A DNA stretch of 23,830 nucleotides, taken from positions 1 to 23,830 of the forward strand of contig JAHJJO010000154.1 of NCBI GenBank assembly GCA_018822835.1, read 5' to 3'. Numbering within the stretch: the stretch's first letter is position 1; the number at the start of each line of letters is the position of its first letter. Positions 21,586 through 23,830 of this stretch are shown one piece after another. Position numbers and translations under genes: made by a program. Origin of the DNA: Patescibacteria group bacterium (GTDB taxonomy: Bacteria; Patescibacteriota; Patescibacteriia; Patescibacteriales; JAHJJO01). Under the pieces are notes generated by a model. It ran no database searches and was not told the DNA's origin. It saw only the letters and a list, made by a program, of their open reading frames with translations.

Positions 21586-23714
21586 GCTGTATTTTGAAAT
21601 TTTGTTGTATCGATAGAAGGATTTCTTTTTCCATAATCTACAATCCCTTTCAACTCCACACTGGTTGGCAGTCGCCAATCTTCATGTCCACCCATGACCA
21701 GCTCATCACAATAGGTGGTTGCCGTGTCCCCTGTGGTGTCACTGTAGTTCCCTGCATCATAATTGGCTTGTGTAACCCATGGTTTTGTTACCGAAGAGAC
21801 AACTTGGTCGTCTTGCCACATCAGTCCTGTTAAGTTATCGGTAACCGTTTCATTGTCGTCATCTCGTGTGTAGCTTGGGGTGGTTCCTTTTTGGTAGTGT
21901 CCGTCATCTCTTGCTGTGCCATCGGCTACCTCATTACCATCTGTGTCGTAAGAGATGGTTTGTCCTGTTTTTTTAAGTTCAGGTACATCATTTACATTTA
22001 TGACAAGTGTTGCACTGTTACTTACCCCTGCACTGTTGGTTGCTGTTACTGTCAAGTTGTATGATGGAACAACTTCATAGTTTAACGAGTTACTCTCTTT
22101 TAAGTAGACCAACCCACCTGCTGTAGATGTACCAAACTTTTCACTTCCTGTTCCTGTTAGGGTTATGGCAGTTAAAGCAGAATCTCCTACATTGGTAAAG
22201 TTAATGTCACCGACAATGGTATTTCGTGTTGCATTTTCATCAATGCTTAACGTGCTTGTACCAAGTGTAGGAACCACATCGGCTACATTGCCTATCTCTA
22301 TGCCATACGATGCCGTGTTTGAAACTCCTGCACCATTGGTAGCTGTAGCGTCTATGTAAATGAACTGCCCCATGCTCTCAAAGTCTAAACTGTTAGACGT
22401 TTTTAGTTTAAACTTTAGGTTTTCGTCCAGTTCAAACAGTGAAGCATAGGTTCCACTAAGTTCAATGTTACTAATAGCCGTATCACCACTATAAGTGACA
22501 TTGACTCCTACGATGTTTCCACCACCCACAAGTGTACCAGCTACAGCATCTTCGCTTATGCTTCCTGCCAAACCATGCTGCAAGGTAGGCACATGCTCGG
22601 CGATGTTTGAGACGTTAACAATTAAACTTTCACTGTGTCCATTTCCAAAACCATCGGTCGCTTTTACAGTAACGATGAAACTACGCTCTCGTATCTCTTC
22701 ATAATCCGGTGCCTCTTTAAAGGTCACCACACCTGTAGTAGAGATGTTAAAACTCGCTTTATCTAACCCATCTAATGCGTAGCTAATGTTATGAGCATCG
22801 GTAGCATTCACAGAAAATGCAGAGGTTTGGTTTTCTGCTACAGTTACATCAGCAAGTGTAAATACCGGAGCCGTTGCATCTTTTGTAATGTTAAAGCTTA
22901 ACGCTTCACTCTCATTGCCTTTGGCATCTTTTAGTGTAATGCTAAAGCTTTTTACCCCATCAGCTCCTGCTAAACTTAGGGTGAGGTTCTCTTTTCCTGT
23001 AGAGCCGATGGTAGCTGTTTGTGTACCATTGACATAAACATCGGATTGGGCTTCGCCCACAAGTTCAACGCTTAGCGTGTTTTCATTACTTTGGGTGGGG
23101 GTTGTTGTAAGTGTTGGAGCATCAGGAGCCATGGTATCAACATCGAATCCATCATTTCTTAGTACCTCTTCAAAATGCATTCCTGCTTTTCTTTTAGAAA
23201 CCAATGTTTTACCAATACCACTTAACAGTGTTTGCAGTTGTGCTTCAGTTACATTGGGATCAGACAAATCTAAACTGCTCGAAGCCAAAGCATCTCGTAC
23301 TGTTTTGCCAATGACAATGCCGTTACTAGGGTCGTTGTCGTCATCTATCGACTGTAAAAAACGTAAGATATTGACCACCACGATATCCGTCGTATTGTCT
23401 CTGTTTTTTCCTGCTAGTTCAGAGATATAAAGCTTGCCATCACCATTTAAAGAGCTTGCCTCGATGCTGTGCAGTGTAACACCCCCTACTTTAAAAGTAA
23501 TGCGACCACAAGAGGAACTGTAGTCAAAATCACCATCATCGGTCAAACCCGAATACCCTGTACACGCATACGAAACCCCCGATACAGAGGAGTCTATAAG
23601 TTTTGAGGTACTGCTAGACGGAGGAGTCGTTGTTCCACCACCTCCACCACACGCTGTAAAAAGTAGCATGAAAAGAAAAAATAAAAACCATTTGAAAGTG
23701 TTGAGTCGATGCAT
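21447..23714 (-). CDS. DGR target 1: surface lipoprotein with cadherin-like repeats and C-terminal DUF1566 domain
   Basis: 755 residues; AAAGGA seven bases before the ATG. A lipoprotein signal (FLFFLFMLLFTAC, Cys 22) is followed by a Gly/Ser/Thr/Pro linker. Residues about 38-200 hold a domain with CGRITFKVGGVTLHSIEAS and acidic, calcium-like runs (SIDDDNDPSNG). Next come Ig/cadherin-like repeats from about 205 to 585 (VTVAENQTSAFSVNATDAHN, then SFIVTVKATDGFGNGHSES, and two similar repeats with SLDFE and SLNYE). A DUF1566 domain begins at about 625 (NLTGLMWQDDQ, GGHEDWRLPTSVELKGIVDYG) and ends YVRCVRAGQ. VR2 encodes the last 46 residues. The layout (lipid anchor, extended stalk, hypervariable lectin-like tip) fits a displayed ligand-binding protein. 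Confidence 0.87.
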   Translation of the reverse strand: MHRLNTFKWFLFFLFMLLFTACGGGGGTTTPPSSSTSKLIDSSVSGVSYACTGYSGLTDDGDFDYSSSCGRITFKVGGVTLHSIEASSLNGDGKLYISELAGKNRDNTTDIVVVNILRFLQSIDDDNDPSNGIVIGKTVRDALASSSLDLSDPNVTEAQLQTLLSGIGKTLVSKRKAGMHFEEVLRNDGFDVDTMAPDAPTLTTTPTQSNENTLSVELVGEAQSDVYVNGTQTATIGSTGKENLTLSLAGADGVKSFSITLKDAKGNESEALSFNITKDATAPVFTLADVTVAENQTSAFSVNATDAHNISYALDGLDKASFNISTTGVVTFKEAPDYEEIRERSFIVTVKATDGFGNGHSESLIVNVSNIAEHVPTLQHGLAGSISEDAVAGTLVGGGNIVGVNVTYSGDTAISNIELSGTYASLFELDENLKFKLKTSNSLDFESMGQFIYIDATATNGAGVSNTASYGIEIGNVADVVPTLGTSTLSIDENATRNTIVGDINFTNVGDSALTAITLTGTGSEKFGTSTAGGLVYLKESNSLNYEVVPSYNLTVTATNSAGVSNSATLVINVNDVPELKKTGQTISYDTDGNEVADGTARDDGHYQKGTTPSYTRDDDNETVTDNLTGLMWQDDQVVSSVTKPWVTQANYDAGNYSDTTGDTATTYCDELVMGGHEDWRLPTSVELKGIVDYGKRNPSIDTTKFQNTASSSYWSSTTVLGNEDNAWGVDFYHGNDYWNNKSYSYYVRCVRAGQ

Positions 23715-23753
23715 TAGAAAATCCTTTTTTGAAAGTTTTATCTAGTAATGCTA

Positions 23754-23761
23754 CCCCCCCC
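23754..23761 (-). repeat. G8 homopolymer upstream of target 1
   Basis: Eight consecutive G on the coding strand, 40-47 bases before the ATG, in what should be promoter or leader. Such tracts are classic slippage sites for phase variation in campylobacterotes. Confidence 0.55.
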
Positions 23762-23830
23762 GATTAATCTGGGCTGAAAAGCAATAATTTTATTAAAAAT
23801 TTAATATAAATGCGTCTATTTTTTTCTGGA

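Overview
The window looks like two genomes joined end to end. From base 1 to about 5.3 kb the genes and the intergenic style (AT-rich, iterated GATACAAG / AATTTTCAA blocks, GC-rich hairpin islands, gene fragments abutting without spacers) resemble a Patescibacteria/CPR-type bacterium. From about 5.5 kb to the end the genes look like a Sulfurimonas/Sulfurovum-type campylobacterote: tatB-tatC-queA, ruvX with a membrane thioredoxin, a DEAD-box helicase with an RG-rich tail, TlpA-like thioredoxins, and promoters with a T-rich stretch plus TATAAT instead of a clear -35. Whether this is horizontal transfer or a chimeric assembly cannot be decided from the sequence alone.

Region 1 (1-5283): a DUF6119-like gene with an in-frame stop; a gene-free island carrying a large inverted repeat and a terminator; two small reverse-strand genes; a DinD homologue; a P-type metal ATPase fragment spliced without spacers between dinD and an endonuclease Q gene; a 152-bp nested palindrome; and infC with a near-consensus promoter that would give an almost leaderless mRNA. 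Region 2 (5584-8925): tatB, tatC, queA and a DUF21/CBS membrane protein, all forward. Region 3 (8922-10824): reverse-strand SH3/SPOR protein, membrane thioredoxin and ruvX. Region 4 (10937-13295): a secreted Asn/His/Tyr/Arg-rich protein, and the convergent nagZ-acyP pair. Region 5 (13366-19136): DEAD-box helicase with a long leader, two TlpA-like proteins, two membrane proteins of unknown role and a Uma2-type nuclease.

Region 6 (19140-23830) is the most interesting part: a diversity-generating retroelement (DGR) on the reverse strand. It has a large surface lipoprotein with a C-terminal DUF1566 domain (target 1), a decapitated avd accessory gene, a DGR-type reverse transcriptase, and a second small secreted DUF1566 protein (target 2) whose start overlaps the RT gene. 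The two targets carry 139-bp variable repeats of equal length that differ at 14 positions. All of these fall in the first or second base of nine NNY codons, the pattern expected from adenine mutagenesis of AAY template codons. No complete template repeat is in the window. A third, 34-bp piece of variable repeat is fused to the truncated avd, as if a deletion joined them. Nine units of a small palindromic repeat (GTAG plus hairpin, REP/BIME-like) are scattered only through this locus. A pair of them sits inside the RT reading frame and adds about 23 residues without breaking it. A G8 tract lies just upstream of target 1 and may make it phase-variable.
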